Shown here: one piece after another, positions 1 to 8,609 of the stretch | How positions within the stretch are numbered: position 1 is the stretch's first letter | How the letters are laid out: each line of letters starts with the position of its first letter | Source: Bacillus mobilis | GTDB lineage: Bacteria > Bacillota > Bacilli > Bacillales > Bacillaceae_G | Assembly: GCF_001884045.1 (NCBI RefSeq) | Contig: NZ_MACF01000071.1 | Coordinates: 62,001-126,000 of the forward strand | DNA length: 64,000 nucleotides | Reading direction: 5' to 3' | Made by a program: the position numbers and the translations under genes | The notes under the pieces: generated by a model | What the model was told of the DNA's origin: nothing | What the model saw: only the letters and a program-made list of their open reading frames with translations | Databases searched by the model: none

Positions 1-696
1 AAGAACTAATAATAGCAGTTGAATCATAATAATAACTGAAAATGGCGAATGAATAAGTAAACTCCCCTTCGGCATAATTGACTTATATACTATTAATTCG
101 GCTATTAATCCTACTACAAGTATAAAGAAGAAAATCTTTTTCATATTCTTCATTCTTTGCAATATGGAAGGTAATCTATAACGTTTTACAAACATATCGA
201 GCCACTTTACTCCTGCTCCAATTAAAATCATTCCCTCTACAATATAGCGTAGTGTTACTATCATAACATCTGAAAATACTGAGCCATTCCCACTCACATT
301 TCCCTCTACCACTGCATTAGTTTGTACGTCTTCTCCAATTGAAAAGGGATAGCCTCCTTCACTCGGATGTCCGTCTGCAGATATCATAGACCACCTTACT
401 GTGTATGTACCATTATTTAAGTTTGGTATCTTCACTTTTATTTTTGTTGGGTTATCTAATATTTCAACCTTTGATACTTGCACTCTCTTTGCACTTGGAT
501 CTAGCAGTTCAATATTGACTACATTTCCTGTAACTGGTTCACTAAATTCAAGAATAATCTGTTCCGGTTGTACTGTAAGAACCTCACCCTCTTTAGGGGT
601 GATTCCTATAACACCTGTATGAGCAAATACACTACTATGAGAAAATAAAAATATACTTACACTTGTTAAAATAAATACTATCATTCTATAAAGCAT
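1..696 (-). CDS. CopC/CopD-type copper resistance protein, 3' end cut by window
   Basis: The 232 visible codons run from ATG at 696 to the window edge, so the C-terminus is missing. A signal peptide (about residues 1-22, ending SSVFA) precedes a mature protein starting HTGVIGITPKEGE, the copper-binding N-terminus of CopC/YobA domains. The Ig-like CopC domain ends near YTVRWSMISADGHPSEGGY, which carries a conserved His. A linker and hydrophobic segments follow, as expected for a CopC-CopD fusion (YcnJ-like). GGAGG at 702-706 supports the start. It begins 16 bp after the multicopper oxidase stop, so the two genes form a copper-handling operon. The family acts at or in the membrane in copper uptake or resistance; the direction of transport cannot be judged here. 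Confidence 0.85.
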   Translation of the reverse strand, partial: MLYRMIVFILTSVSIFLFSHSSVFAHTGVIGITPKEGEVLTVQPEQIILEFSEPVTGNVVNIELLDPSAKRVQVSKVEILDNPTKIKVKIPNLNNGTYTVRWSMISADGHPSEGGYPFSIGEDVQTNAVVEGNVSGNGSVFSDVMIVTLRYIVEGMILIGAGVKWLDMFVKRYRLPSILQRMKNMKKIFFFILVVGLIAELIVYKSIMPKGSLLIHSPFSVIIMIQLLLLVL

Positions 697-712
697 GAAA
701 ACCTCCGTATTA

Positions 713-2341
713 TTATTCTGGATGATTACCTGAGTGATCTCCGGTAGAAAATGGAGTAGTTACCCCCTCATAATTCATCATCGTATGCATTCCTTTTTCC
801 GCATGAACGAGATGATGACAATGAACCATCCATAGTCCACTATTATTTGCCTCTAAAGCAATTTCATATTCTTCTCCCGGAAAAACATTAACTGTATCTA
901 AGTAAATCGGACTTCCCTCCATTGGTTTACCATTTTTAGAAATAACCTGGAATGTATGTCCATGCAAATGCATTGGATGAATTTCTTCCCCCTTATTTTT
1001 AAAGCGAATCTTAACTTTATCTCCTTTCTCTACTTTAATGGGTGGAATATCAGGTGATGTCTTTCCATTAATCGTATACACCCATTTTTCTTGTCCATTT
1101 ACATCTTTCACACCTTCTGCCAAATCCATATCATAGACCTTTGTAAACTTTGAATCTATCGTAAACTTGCCAACTTCTTTTTCTCCATATTTCGTAAAGT
1201 CAAACCATGGATAACTCTTTATATCAATAGGTTTTTTCGGCAAAGAACCGTTCCCAATAGTCGCCGTTAACATTCTATTCATTTTCTTAGATGGATCCAC
1301 ATTAATAAGTTTTACACTCGTTGTTTCCGGCATTTTAAAAACAAGGTCATAACGTTGTGCAGCTCCCATCGGAAGAATTGCTTTATCTAGCTCGTCCCCA
1401 GCTTTTATATCACGACCATCTAATGCAATAATTTGAAATGGCGCCCCAACTAATGTCATTAAATGCGTATTATTCCCAGCATTAATTATGCGAAGGCGTA
1501 CTGTTTCACCTGGTTTTGCATCCAATCGTAGCCCCTCACTCGTATCATTTAATGTAAATACATCGTAATCATCTCCATCAGATAAATCTTTAAGTTGATC
1601 ATTACTTGGCATCATTAACGGTCCTTCTAAATTTTGCGCCTTTTCATTTCGAATATGGTTGCTAGGATAGCTATTCCAATCTTTATCTTGTTCGCTATTA
1701 TGATTACGGGCTTTTATATCTCCTGTTTTCCATTCATGAATTGCCACTGTATAATCCTTTTCATATTTTACAGCTGGTTTATTCGGTTCAATCACAATAG
1801 TTCCAAATAGTCCCCGCTCCGTTTGTATCGCACTTTTTTGATGAGAATGATACCAATATGTCCCTACCTGTTCAGCATTAAATGCATATGTATATGTTTC
1901 CCCTGGTTTTATAGCATTTTGCGTAACACCTGGAACACCATCTACCGCCGCCGGGACATCTAATCCGTGCCAATGGATTGTAACTGGTTCTGGCAATTCA
2001 TTTTTCAAATTTACAACAATACGTTCACCTTGTTTAACTCGAATTTGAGTACCCGGTGATGTTCCATCAAATGTCCACGCATCTACCTTTTTCCCATTTC
2101 CCAAATCTATGCTTGCTACTTTCGCCGTAATATTAAAAGTTTTTGTAACCCTTTTTTTGGCATCTGACTCAGCAATAGATGTAATTGATTCTGAAGTAGA
2201 TGTTGCATCTGTTAACTTCTTTTTTTCATTTGTACCTGGGTAATTATTTATTAAAAAATATCCAAAAATAACTAACCCTAATAGTAAGCATGCCGCAATC
2301 AATATATTTCTTAAATCGCTTTGTATAAATTCTTTTTTCAT
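713..2341 (-). CDS. Membrane-anchored multicopper oxidase
   Basis: A protein of 542 aa. Residues about 11-31 form an N-terminal membrane anchor or uncleaved signal. Three cupredoxin domains follow. Copper ligand motifs are all visible: HWHG near 123, WYHSH near 163, HPMHLHGH near 460, and the C-terminal HCHHLVHAEKGM carrying the type 1 Cys-His with an axial Met. The family oxidises Cu(I), phenols or metals using O2, outside the membrane. A TTG 33 bp upstream is in frame, but ATG at 2341 is preceded by AGAGAG and gives the natural MKKEF start. Co-transcription with the downstream CopC/CopD gene points to copper detoxification rather than a spore-coat laccase role. Confidence 0.9.
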   Translation of the reverse strand: MKKEFIQSDLRNILIAACLLLGLVIFGYFLINNYPGTNEKKKLTDATSTSESITSIAESDAKKRVTKTFNITAKVASIDLGNGKKVDAWTFDGTSPGTQIRVKQGERIVVNLKNELPEPVTIHWHGLDVPAAVDGVPGVTQNAIKPGETYTYAFNAEQVGTYWYHSHQKSAIQTERGLFGTIVIEPNKPAVKYEKDYTVAIHEWKTGDIKARNHNSEQDKDWNSYPSNHIRNEKAQNLEGPLMMPSNDQLKDLSDGDDYDVFTLNDTSEGLRLDAKPGETVRLRIINAGNNTHLMTLVGAPFQIIALDGRDIKAGDELDKAILPMGAAQRYDLVFKMPETTSVKLINVDPSKKMNRMLTATIGNGSLPKKPIDIKSYPWFDFTKYGEKEVGKFTIDSKFTKVYDMDLAEGVKDVNGQEKWVYTINGKTSPDIPPIKVEKGDKVKIRFKNKGEEIHPMHLHGHTFQVISKNGKPMEGSPIYLDTVNVFPGEEYEIALEANNSGLWMVHCHHLVHAEKGMHTMMNYEGVTTPFSTGDHSGNHPE

Positions 2342-2588
2342 ATTAGTCTCTCTTTCATTTTTTGTTGTAAACAATTAATTTTCATACGTGGATTCATTGC
2401 CTATCACCTCACATATTCACTTCGATTTACATCATAACACTCAGAAAAAAAGAAACTTTGAAGGAATTTTAAAGACTTTATAAAGAAATATATTTCAATT
2501 TTTCTTTACTTCTAAATCTTTTTTATTGCGCAATAAAAAAGATTGTATAATACTATATAAAACATATATATTTAGGAGGATTACAACA

Positions 2589-3125
2589 ATGTCCGAAAAA
2601 ACATACGAACTCGCAACCTTTGCAGGCGGTTGCTTTTGGTGCATGGTAAAGCCATTTGATGAACTACCTGGTATTCATAAAGTACTTTCTGGCTATGCAG
2701 GTGGTCATGTAGAAAACCCAACATATGAACAAGTAAAAGCCGGTACATCTGGTCATTTAGAAGTTGTACAAATCACATTCGACCCTTCTATTTTTCCATA
2801 TGCAAAATTACTAGATTTATATTGGCCACAAATCGATCCAACTGATGATGGCGGACAATTCTTTGACCGTGGTCCATCTTATCGCACTGCTATTTTTTAT
2901 CATAATGAAACGCAAAAAGAGCTTGCTGAAAAATCAAAACAAGCTCTTGCAGAAAGCGGTATGTTTAAAGACCCAATCGTAACTGAAATCCGCTCGGCTG
3001 CACCTTTTTATGAGGCTGAAGAATACCATCAACATTTCTATAAAAAGAACCCAGAGAAATATGCTACTGAGCAAAAAGAATCTGGCCGTGACGACTTTAT
3101 AAAAGAAAATTGGCAAAAAAAATAA
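2589..3125 (+). CDS. msrA: Peptide-methionine (S)-S-oxide reductase MsrA
   Basis: A 178-aa single-domain MsrA. It reduces methionine-S-sulfoxide in proteins, repairing oxidative damage in the cytosol with thioredoxin as donor. The active-site GGCFWCM motif sits at about residues 13-19, followed by the family blocks GYAGG and [12 protein letters not shown]. There is no fused MsrB domain. The start is ATG 2589, with AGGAGGA at 2574-2580. The reading frame extends 63 bp further upstream but has no Shine-Dalgarno there and would add a non-family extension. A hairpin terminator follows directly. It is transcribed divergently from the copper operon. Confidence 0.95.
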   Translation: MSEKTYELATFAGGCFWCMVKPFDELPGIHKVLSGYAGGHVENPTYEQVKAGTSGHLEVVQITFDPSIFPYAKLLDLYWPQIDPTDDGGQFFDRGPSYRTAIFYHNETQKELAEKSKQALAESGMFKDPIVTEIRSAAPFYEAEEYHQHFYKKNPEKYATEQKESGRDDFIKENWQKK

Positions 3126-3126
3126 T

Positions 3127-3164
3127 AAAAATGCATCGTACTTTTTAAGTGCGATGCATTTTTA
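3127..3164 (+). terminator. msrA terminator, probably bidirectional
   Basis: The stem ATGCATCG...CGATGCAT (3131-3159) is flanked by an A-rich left side and a T-rich right side. Its right end overlaps the stop codon of the converging 31-aa ORF (3162-3257). Confidence 0.8.
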
Positions 3165-3257
3165 TCTTTGAAAAAAGTACCATACAATGATGAGAACAAC
3201 CGCTGTTAATGTCCAAAGTGCTATCTCGTTTTTCACTCTACTCTTTTTCTTAGTCAT
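3162..3257 (-). CDS. 31-aa putative small membrane protein
   Basis: A short ORF encodes MTKKKSRVKNEIALW, then a hydrophobic stretch (TLTAVVLIIVWYFF) and a QR tail. That is a basic N-terminus followed by one transmembrane helix, the usual shape of bacterial single-pass microproteins. AGGAGG lies 7 bases upstream of ATG 3257, a near-ideal ribosome binding site. It starts 31 bp after the stop of the 66-aa membrane protein (3289-3489) on the same strand, so the two are probably co-transcribed. No function can be assigned. Confidence 0.65.
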   Translation of the reverse strand: MTKKKSRVKNEIALWTLTAVVLIIVWYFFQR

Positions 3258-3288
3258 TTCATCTCCTCCTAATAGCAATACAACATAT

Positions 3289-3489
3289 TCAAGATTTCCT
3301 CTGTTTAATTGTCCACCTTATATACGTGAATACATCTTTACAAATTCTTATAACAAGACCACCAATGATTCCGATTGCAATTGAAATTACTAACATCTGT
3401 CCAAAACTAAGAGTAGTTGTGTATGTTAAATAGATAACAATACATACAAGTAAAACATCCGGTAAAGAAAGCAAAAACTTTTTTAGCAT
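3289..3489 (-). CDS. 66-aa small membrane protein, unknown function
   Basis: The protein starts MLKKFLLSLPDVLLV. Two hydrophobic segments (about residues 8-25 and 32-48) are separated by a short loop, and the tail is basic (RWTIKQRKS), as in a two-helix hairpin membrane protein. AGGAG lies about 10 bases before ATG 3489. It is followed by the 31-aa membrane ORF, giving a two-gene microprotein operon. I recognise no family. Confidence 0.7.
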   Translation of the reverse strand: MLKKFLLSLPDVLLVCIVIYLTYTTTLSFGQMLVISIAIGIIGGLVIRICKDVFTYIRWTIKQRKS

Positions 3490-3561
3490 TTCTTCAGCAC
3501 TCCTATGTTTTATTTATACATTATATCTCTCAAAAAGGAAATCTATTACCATTCTCAAAAT

Positions 3562-3598
3562 AAAAGACCTCTAGCTTAAGCACTAGAGGTCTTCCATT
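3562..3598 (-). terminator. Terminator of the EF-G-binding protein gene
   Basis: An 11-bp perfect stem AAGACCTCTAG/CTAGAGGTCTT (3564-3593) lies just after the stop at 3599, with a T-rich run on the minus strand. Confidence 0.85.
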
Positions 3599-4240
3599 TT
3601 ATTTCTTTAATCGCTCAATAAAATCCTGTAATTTATCAAGTGATTTCATATTCTGATTACAAGCTACTCCATCTTTGCAAATATAGTTTCCCTTTTTCAC
3701 GAATGTTCCTTGTACATCACCTTTAATTTCAACTAAAAACATTCCTACTTCTTCATGTCCATGACATAATGAACAAATGCTTTTTTTATTTAAACTTTGG
3801 AACGTACCTTGCAGACCAACAAACTTATTTTTATCATTTTTTGCTATAATAAATTTCCTGCTTGACCCTTTATCAATCCAGCTTAAATAAGATAATTCTT
3901 TCATATCCAGTTCTTCCATATCAGGAAGTTTTAATTTTTTCGCTTTAGGAAATAATTTTTTTAATGTTTGCGCTGTAACTTCCTGAAACGGAATGACATA
4001 CGGATTTATTTTCATTAAAAACGATTCTGCATCTTCTCTATTTTGAACTGTTAATACCGTATCAATTAACTCTTTCTGTTCATCCGTTAAATTCTCAAAT
4101 ACATGTATTATCTTTTCAATCGCAAGTGATTTTAACGCTTGAATGACACCTCTATCATTTGCCGTTGCATGCCCATTTGCTAAAATATAAGCTTGTGATT
4201 TTATAAAATTATATTGATCACTTCTAATAAAAGCTTCCAT
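3599..4240 (-). CDS. FusB/FusC-type elongation factor G-binding protein
   Basis: A 213-aa protein with an N-terminal helical region and a C-terminal treble-clef-like zinc domain: CSLC at about residues 175-178, then CKDGVAC near the end (C-X2-C...C-X4-C). This arrangement matches the FusB/FusC family, which binds EF-G and frees it from the ribosome, protecting against fusidic acid in staphylococci. Bacillus homologues are chromosomal and may serve in ribosome rescue rather than acquired resistance. ATG 4240 has GGAGTG upstream. An in-frame TTG 18 bp earlier is less likely. It is a single gene with its own terminator. Confidence 0.8.
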   Translation of the reverse strand: MEAFIRSDQYNFIKSQAYILANGHATANDRGVIQALKSLAIEKIIHVFENLTDEQKELIDTVLTVQNREDAESFLMKINPYVIPFQEVTAQTLKKLFPKAKKLKLPDMEELDMKELSYLSWIDKGSSRKFIIAKNDKNKFVGLQGTFQSLNKKSICSLCHGHEEVGMFLVEIKGDVQGTFVKKGNYICKDGVACNQNMKSLDKLQDFIERLKK

Positions 4241-4350
4241 CTTTATCACTCCATACAAATTGTTGATCTAGTTTTATTGTATACAATGATTACGTTTTTT
4301 GATATGTAAAAGATAACTTAGAAATGAATATTACATACTTCGATTATATG

Positions 4351-5037
4351 CTACCGCTTCATTTCCTGACAAAAGAAACCATCATCTGTTTTCCATTCTG
4401 CATATAATACGTCTTCAAATTTAGTAATGCCTTTTTGCTTTATTTGTTTATACAGCCACCCTTCATCAAACCCTGCTTCCCTCAAATTATCTTTAACTAC
4501 TTTTCCATCACTAATTAATGAAATTGGTAAATATACAGGCTTATGCTTTAAACTTAAATCATTTATAGTGGGAGATTCGTATTTACTCTTTTTCAGAACA
4601 CTTATGTTCCCATTAGGTTCCAAAATCATATATTCAACTTCTCTGATTGAAAATATGTCTTTTTGTTGCCTAAGCATTTGTTGTAGTTGATTAATATCCA
4701 AATGATTTGAACTTAATTGTTCTCGGTCAATCTTTCCATTACGGATAATAATGGAAGGATATCCTTCAAAAAACCTTCTTGTTCCTCTTATTTTTTGTGT
4801 TATTACTTCTATTGAATAAATTAAAATTACCCATACAAATACTGAATATAAAATAGACCACACTTTAATTTTAGGATCATATATTGAATTTCCAACGAGC
4901 TCACCAAGGACGATAGCAGAAATAAAATCAAAGGGGGTTAGCTGAGATATTTGTGTTTTCCCTAGTATTTTTGTAGCAATTAATAGAACAAAAAAGCCAA
5001 CTAAAAGCTCTATCGTTATTTGTCCAATATGATTCAT
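4351..5037 (-). CDS. DUF421 membrane protein (YetF-like)
   Basis: A 228-aa protein. Three hydrophobic helices lie in the first 85 residues (from MNHIGQITIELLVGFFVLL to a segment near SVFVWVILIYSI). A soluble C-terminal DUF421 domain follows, containing PSIIIRNGKI and later LISDGKVVKDNLREAGFDEGWL, the two repeated strand-helix blocks seen in YetF/YdfR/YrbG proteins. Homologues in Bacillus are membrane proteins, some sporulation-linked, with no settled biochemistry. AGGTGA precedes ATG 5037. It is a single gene on the minus strand, with the EF-G-binding gene downstream in the same direction after about 110 bp. Confidence 0.85.
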   Translation of the reverse strand: MNHIGQITIELLVGFFVLLIATKILGKTQISQLTPFDFISAIVLGELVGNSIYDPKIKVWSILYSVFVWVILIYSIEVITQKIRGTRRFFEGYPSIIIRNGKIDREQLSSNHLDINQLQQMLRQQKDIFSIREVEYMILEPNGNISVLKKSKYESPTINDLSLKHKPVYLPISLISDGKVVKDNLREAGFDEGWLYKQIKQKGITKFEDVLYAEWKTDDGFFCQEMKR

Positions 5038-5149
5038 ATATGTTCACCTTTCTACTTTCCACTCAAATACTATGTATACTATTTAATAAAACAACGGCAC
5101 AATATTGCTATTATCTTGCCCATTCATATCCAATAAATACAAAGTAAAA

Positions 5150-5195
5150 AAAGAGTCTAGCTCAAAATAATATTTGAACTAGACCCTTTTATTTT
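5150..5195 (-). terminator. Terminator of the CD3324-like gene
   Basis: A 12-bp stem GTCTAGTTCAAA/TTTGAGCTAGAC with wobble (5154-5184) lies directly after the stop at 5195, with a T-run on the minus strand. Confidence 0.75.
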
Positions 5196-5458
5196 CATTT
5201 AGAATACACGATCTTTTTAATCGTTTCGCCAGAAAGAAAATGCTCCTCTGCAAGTTGATGAATGGAAATTCCGCTTTTAAATGCTTCTTTAATCGCTTTG
5301 TTTCTTTCATCTAAATGTTTTCTTCCTCCAGATCGTGTACCCCATTTATAATGTTTCGTTTCTTGTTTTGGAATGTAAATTGTTTCACCTTGTATATACT
5401 TTTGAATCTCAGTAATTAAACTTTCTGGTAAAACCGTCGCAGCTTTAACGTATTTCAT
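5195..5458 (-). CDS. CD3324-family putative HTH regulator
   Basis: An 87-aa basic protein that starts MKYVKAATVLPESLITEIQ. The middle contains YIPKQETKHYKWGTRSGGRK, and the C-terminus is a helix-turn-helix-like segment (AIKEAFKSGISIHQLAEEHF, then LSGETIKKIVYSK). This is the pattern of the CD3324 family, related to Mor/C phage activators. Targets are unknown. GGGGCGAG lies upstream of ATG 5458. A structured interval with a putative 27-aa ORF precedes it on the same strand and could be its leader. Confidence 0.75.
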   Translation of the reverse strand: MKYVKAATVLPESLITEIQKYIQGETIYIPKQETKHYKWGTRSGGRKHLDERNKAIKEAFKSGISIHQLAEEHFLSGETIKKIVYSK

Positions 5459-5500
5459 TTCTGCTCGCCCCTTATTTTTTATGGTTCATTTCAATAAGGT

Positions 5501-5599
5501 GCAAAGCCAAATATAAAAAATGATACGAGCTCATTTAGGCGATTGTATATTACTTGTCTACCTCACGCAAAGTATCGCCATTTCCATACTTGGCTTTGC
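5501..5599. repeat. Inverted repeat GCAAAGCCAA/TTGGCTTTGC in an intergenic region
   Basis: Exact 10-base arms at 5501-5510 and 5590-5599 enclose 79 bases. In the minus-strand transcript, the 5' arm lies inside the putative 27-aa ORF and the other arm lies upstream of the CD3324-like gene. ATCGCCATTT also occurs twice as a direct repeat (5574-5583, 5634-5643). Confidence 0.6.
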
Positions 5600-5641
5600 A
5601 TGAGACGTTGCAGTGTCCGGCAATTGAATTATAATCGCCAT
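5558..5641 (-). CDS. Putative 27-aa leader peptide or microprotein
   Basis: An ORF encoding MAIIIQLPDTATSHAKPSME and seven more residues (MAILCVR) starts at ATG 5641, 5 bases after a perfect AGGAGGTG. It ends 99 bp before the CD3324-like gene on the same strand. The RNA around it has a 10-bp inverted repeat (5501-5510 with 5590-5599), so it could be a translated regulatory leader. No homologue is recognised and coding status is unproven. Confidence 0.35.
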   Translation of the reverse strand: MAIIIQLPDTATSHAKPSMEMAILCVR

Positions 5642-5784
5642 TTAAACACCTCCTAATATAACTTTTTTAATTTATTATATGATAAATTCCTTCCCCTTGC
5701 ATCCACATCCTTTTTCAAGCATGAAATTACTTAGTTTGATATAATACTTTTTAGTCCAATCCAAAAGTATAGTGAGGTTGCTTT

Positions 5785-6489
5785 ATGAAAAAGAAAATAA
5801 TCATTACAATCGTTACATTATTCATTATTACTGTAGCATTATTTGGAACATACAAATTGATGAACGCAAGAAGTTTTCAATTGTTTGGAGATTTAACAAA
5901 TCGAGTAGAGACAAATGAAAAAGTGATTGCTTTAACTTTTGATGATGGCCCTACGAACAATGTAAAACAAATATTACCGCTACTAGATACATACAATGCA
6001 AAAGCTACATTCTTTTTAATCGGCAATGAATTAGAGAAAAACCTATCGTTAGGAGAAGATATCGTACAATCTGGACACCAAATTGGAAACCATACATACT
6101 CTCATAACAGAATGGTTTTTAAAACACCTTCTTTTATTAAAGAAGAAATAGAAAAAACGAATGCATTAATCCGCCAAACAGGATATACAGGCGAAATTGA
6201 TTTTAGACCACCTAACGGAAAAAAGCTAATTGGTCTGCCCTATTATTTAAATAAAAATAATATCGAAACAATCACATGGGACCTTGAACCTGATACTTTT
6301 TATAAATCTGCTGCTGATAAAATTGAGTATGTTAATAAAAATGTAAAACCAGGTTCTATCATTTTACTGCACCCTATGTATGATAAGTCTAATGAAAATT
6401 TACAGACCATCGAAGGTATTTTAGACTCTTTATCTAAAAAGGGCTATCAGTTTGTAACAGTAAACGAACTGCAAAAAAGAGCAAAATAA
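5785..6489 (+). CDS. Polysaccharide deacetylase (NodB domain), membrane-anchored
   Basis: A 234-aa protein. An N-terminal hydrophobic anchor (about residues 5-24) is followed by a NodB homology domain. Visible motifs: TFDDGP (motif 1, catalytic base Asp), GNHTYSH (motif 2, metal-binding H-x3-H), RPPNG (motif 3), and LLHP in place of the usual LLHD/H near residue 193. Such enzymes remove acetyl groups from peptidoglycan GlcNAc/MurNAc or chitin-like polymers outside the membrane, which affects lysozyme sensitivity. The B. cereus group carries many paralogues, so the substrate cannot be stated. It is monocistronic with a strong terminator. Confidence 0.88.
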   Translation: MKKKIIITIVTLFIITVALFGTYKLMNARSFQLFGDLTNRVETNEKVIALTFDDGPTNNVKQILPLLDTYNAKATFFLIGNELEKNLSLGEDIVQSGHQIGNHTYSHNRMVFKTPSFIKEEIEKTNALIRQTGYTGEIDFRPPNGKKLIGLPYYLNKNNIETITWDLEPDTFYKSAADKIEYVNKNVKPGSIILLHPMYDKSNENLQTIEGILDSLSKKGYQFVTVNELQKRAK

Positions 6490-6530
6490 AAAGGTAGCGT
6501 ATCATAAATCGATACGCTACCTTTCTTTTT
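6487..6530 (+). terminator. Shared terminator of deacetylase and NSS genes
   Basis: A 13-bp stem AAGGTAGCGTATC/GATACGCTACCTT (6491-6523) lies between two converging genes, with A/T runs on both sides. Confidence 0.9.
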
Positions 6531-7866
6531 AAATAATGCCAAGTACATTTAAGAATACGATAATAATCGCAATTGGTGCGATAAAGCGAAGTAAGAATAA
6601 CCATAATACGAATAATTTATAGCCCTTATTTTTACTTACACCAAGCTCTTTCATTAATACATCTTTCTTCATTTTTAAAGGAACGAAGATAGAAACTAAT
6701 AAAACACCAAGTGGCATTAGTACATTACTAACTGCATAATCCGCTAAATCAAAGACTGTCTTTCCAAAAATCTTCAGATCACTTAATATACCGAATGATA
6801 ACGCTGATGGTACTCCAACAACGAAGATTAACAATCCAACGATTAATGCCATTTTTTCACGTTTCCCTTTACCTTTTGCAGTTAAAGATGCAACGCTAAT
6901 TTCTAACATCGAAATTGCCGATGTAATAGTAGCAAAGAAGAATAGTAATAAGAAAACGATGAAGAATAATTTCCCGAATGCCATTTTACTGAAAATAGCT
7001 GGCAGTACGATGAATAATAGTCCCGGTCCTTGTGATGGTTCCATTCCAAATGCGAACACAACTGGGAAAATCGCAAGTCCTGCAAGTAATGTAATCACAA
7101 GCGTTAAAGCTACGATAGAAAATGCTGAACGCGGTAAACTTTCTTCTTTCGGTAAGTAAGAGCTATACGTTACCATAACAGCTACACCGACAGATAGGGA
7201 GAAGAACGATTGCCCCATAGCGTATAAAATGACTTCTGATGTTACGTTTGAGAAATCAGGTTGTAAGAAGAAACGAACCCCTTCTCCAGCACCGTCTAAT
7301 GTAAGTGCACGAACGATTAATACAAAGAATAAAACGAATAGTGCTGGCATGAAATATTTATTTACTTTTTCAACACCATTTTGTACACCTTTACTTACGA
7401 TGAAAATAGTAATAAGGATGAATAATAGCTGTGATCCAACTGCTAAATACGGATTGGAAATGATTTCACCAAACGTAGCTTCGTATGCTCCATTTCCTTC
7501 CCAAAGTCTACCTGTAATTGCATTCCATAAGTATAATAAAATCCATCCGCCTACAACACTGTAGAAAGAAAGTAGTATGAAACAAGTTACAATTCCTAAT
7601 TTCCCTAACCATGGCCATAATGTTTTTGGTGCGATTTCTCTATATGCATCAACAGCCTCTTTTTGTGTACTTCTTCCGATTACGAATTCAGCTAATAATA
7701 GCGGTAAACCAATTAATAATGTGAAACCGATGAAAATAAGGAAGAACGCGCCGCCCCCTCCAATTCCGGCCATATACGGGAATTTCCAAATCGCCCCTAG
7801 ACCAATTGCTGAACCTGCTGCAGCTAATACGAAACCTAATTTCGATGTCCATTGCTGTGAATTCAT
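6529..7866 (-). CDS. Neurotransmitter:sodium symporter family amino-acid transporter
   Basis: A 445-aa protein with 11-12 transmembrane segments, typical of bacterial NSS proteins (LeuT, MhsT). The N-terminal block [19 protein letters not shown] followed by IWKFPYMAG is the TM1 sodium/substrate-binding signature. The family imports amino acids with Na+. The length suits MhsT-like transporters, which take bulky hydrophobic and aromatic residues. The T-box leader upstream reads a Phe codon (TTC), so induction by phenylalanine starvation and Phe uptake are a consistent inference. GGAG precedes ATG 7866. Confidence 0.88.
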   Translation of the reverse strand: MNSQQWTSKLGFVLAAAGSAIGLGAIWKFPYMAGIGGGGAFFLIFIGFTLLIGLPLLLAEFVIGRSTQKEAVDAYREIAPKTLWPWLGKLGIVTCFILLSFYSVVGGWILLYLWNAITGRLWEGNGAYEATFGEIISNPYLAVGSQLLFILITIFIVSKGVQNGVEKVNKYFMPALFVLFFVLIVRALTLDGAGEGVRFFLQPDFSNVTSEVILYAMGQSFFSLSVGVAVMVTYSSYLPKEESLPRSAFSIVALTLVITLLAGLAIFPVVFAFGMEPSQGPGLLFIVLPAIFSKMAFGKLFFIVFLLLFFFATITSAISMLEISVASLTAKGKGKREKMALIVGLLIFVVGVPSALSFGILSDLKIFGKTVFDLADYAVSNVLMPLGVLLVSIFVPLKMKKDVLMKELGVSKNKGYKLFVLWLFLLRFIAPIAIIIVFLNVLGII

Positions 7867-7965
7867 TTATTAATCTCCTCTCTATCTCTTTTTCTTTGTT
7901 ACAATTCGGTATTTATATTGTTCTATCGATACTCTTTTCTAATACGTTCACTCCCTCCCTACTAA

Positions 7966-8415
7966 TAAAAAACGCCCCTACGTAAATACGTAGGGACGAC
8001 AAAAATATCGCGGTACCACCCTAGTTATGAAGCCACAACAAAGTTAGAACCTAAATAAAAAACGCCCCTACGCAAATACGTAGGGACGATAAATTATCGC
8101 GGTACCACCCTAGTTATGAAGCCACAACAAAGTTAGGACCTAAATAAAAAACGTCCCTACGTAAATACGTAGGGACGATAAATATCGCGGTACCACCCTA
8201 GTTGTGAAACAATCTTCACCACTTTATTTGATAACGGTATAAACTACCGTCTTTCATTTCCTCATAATGTGAGATTTATGAAAGATGCTCCAGGACGAAC
8301 TTCATGAATAATCTATATACTGATTCACACCAACCATCAGCTCTCTGAAATAGGGAGATATTCACTACTATACCCTTTCATTGCCCAAATATTATTTTCC
8401 GAATTGATTACTATC
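7966..8415 (-). promoter_or_regulatory. T-box riboswitch with three tandem antiterminator/terminator units
   Basis: On the minus strand the leader has one Stem I (about 8400-8280) and then three copies of the T-box core AGGGTGGTACCGCG: 8186-8199, 8098-8111 and 8009-8022. Each is followed by its own G/C-rich terminator with a T-run (8145-8177, 8056-8088, 7966-7998). The repeat period is 88-89 bp. The specifier loop reads GAA-G-TTC with TTC at 8297-8299, which is Phe. The asnA T-box in this same window has GAA-G-AAC in the same place, which supports the register. Uncharged tRNA-Phe should favour read-through into the NSS transporter. Confidence 0.9.
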
Positions 8416-8445
8416 ATTTTTATCACACATTAAAAATAGTGTCAA
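8416..8445 (-). promoter_or_regulatory. Promoter of the NSS T-box transcript
   Basis: On the minus strand TTGACA (8440-8445) is followed after 17 bases by TAAAAA with an extended TG element. It matches sigma-A rules and sits just ahead of Stem I. Confidence 0.65.
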
Positions 8446-8609
8446 CTTATATTTTGAATTTTTATGAGTACTTTCTTTTATAAAATTCGAAATATGACTT
8501 TTAAATGAATAGTATTAGAACATTTATGGTTTATACTGTATTAACTTCGCTAACGGGTTTATAGTAGTATACGATGCATGCAAGACAGCACGAGTAGGAG
8601 GAAAGAATT

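Noticed and set aside
401-622. 73-codon plus-strand frame
   Set aside because: Antisense to the CopC domain, whose signal peptide and copper-binding residues are clear.
7966-8200. Three direct repeats looking like a CRISPR array
   Set aside because: The period is 88-89 bp with nearly identical full units, and each contains the T-box core and a terminator. They are riboswitch modules, not repeats with unique spacers.
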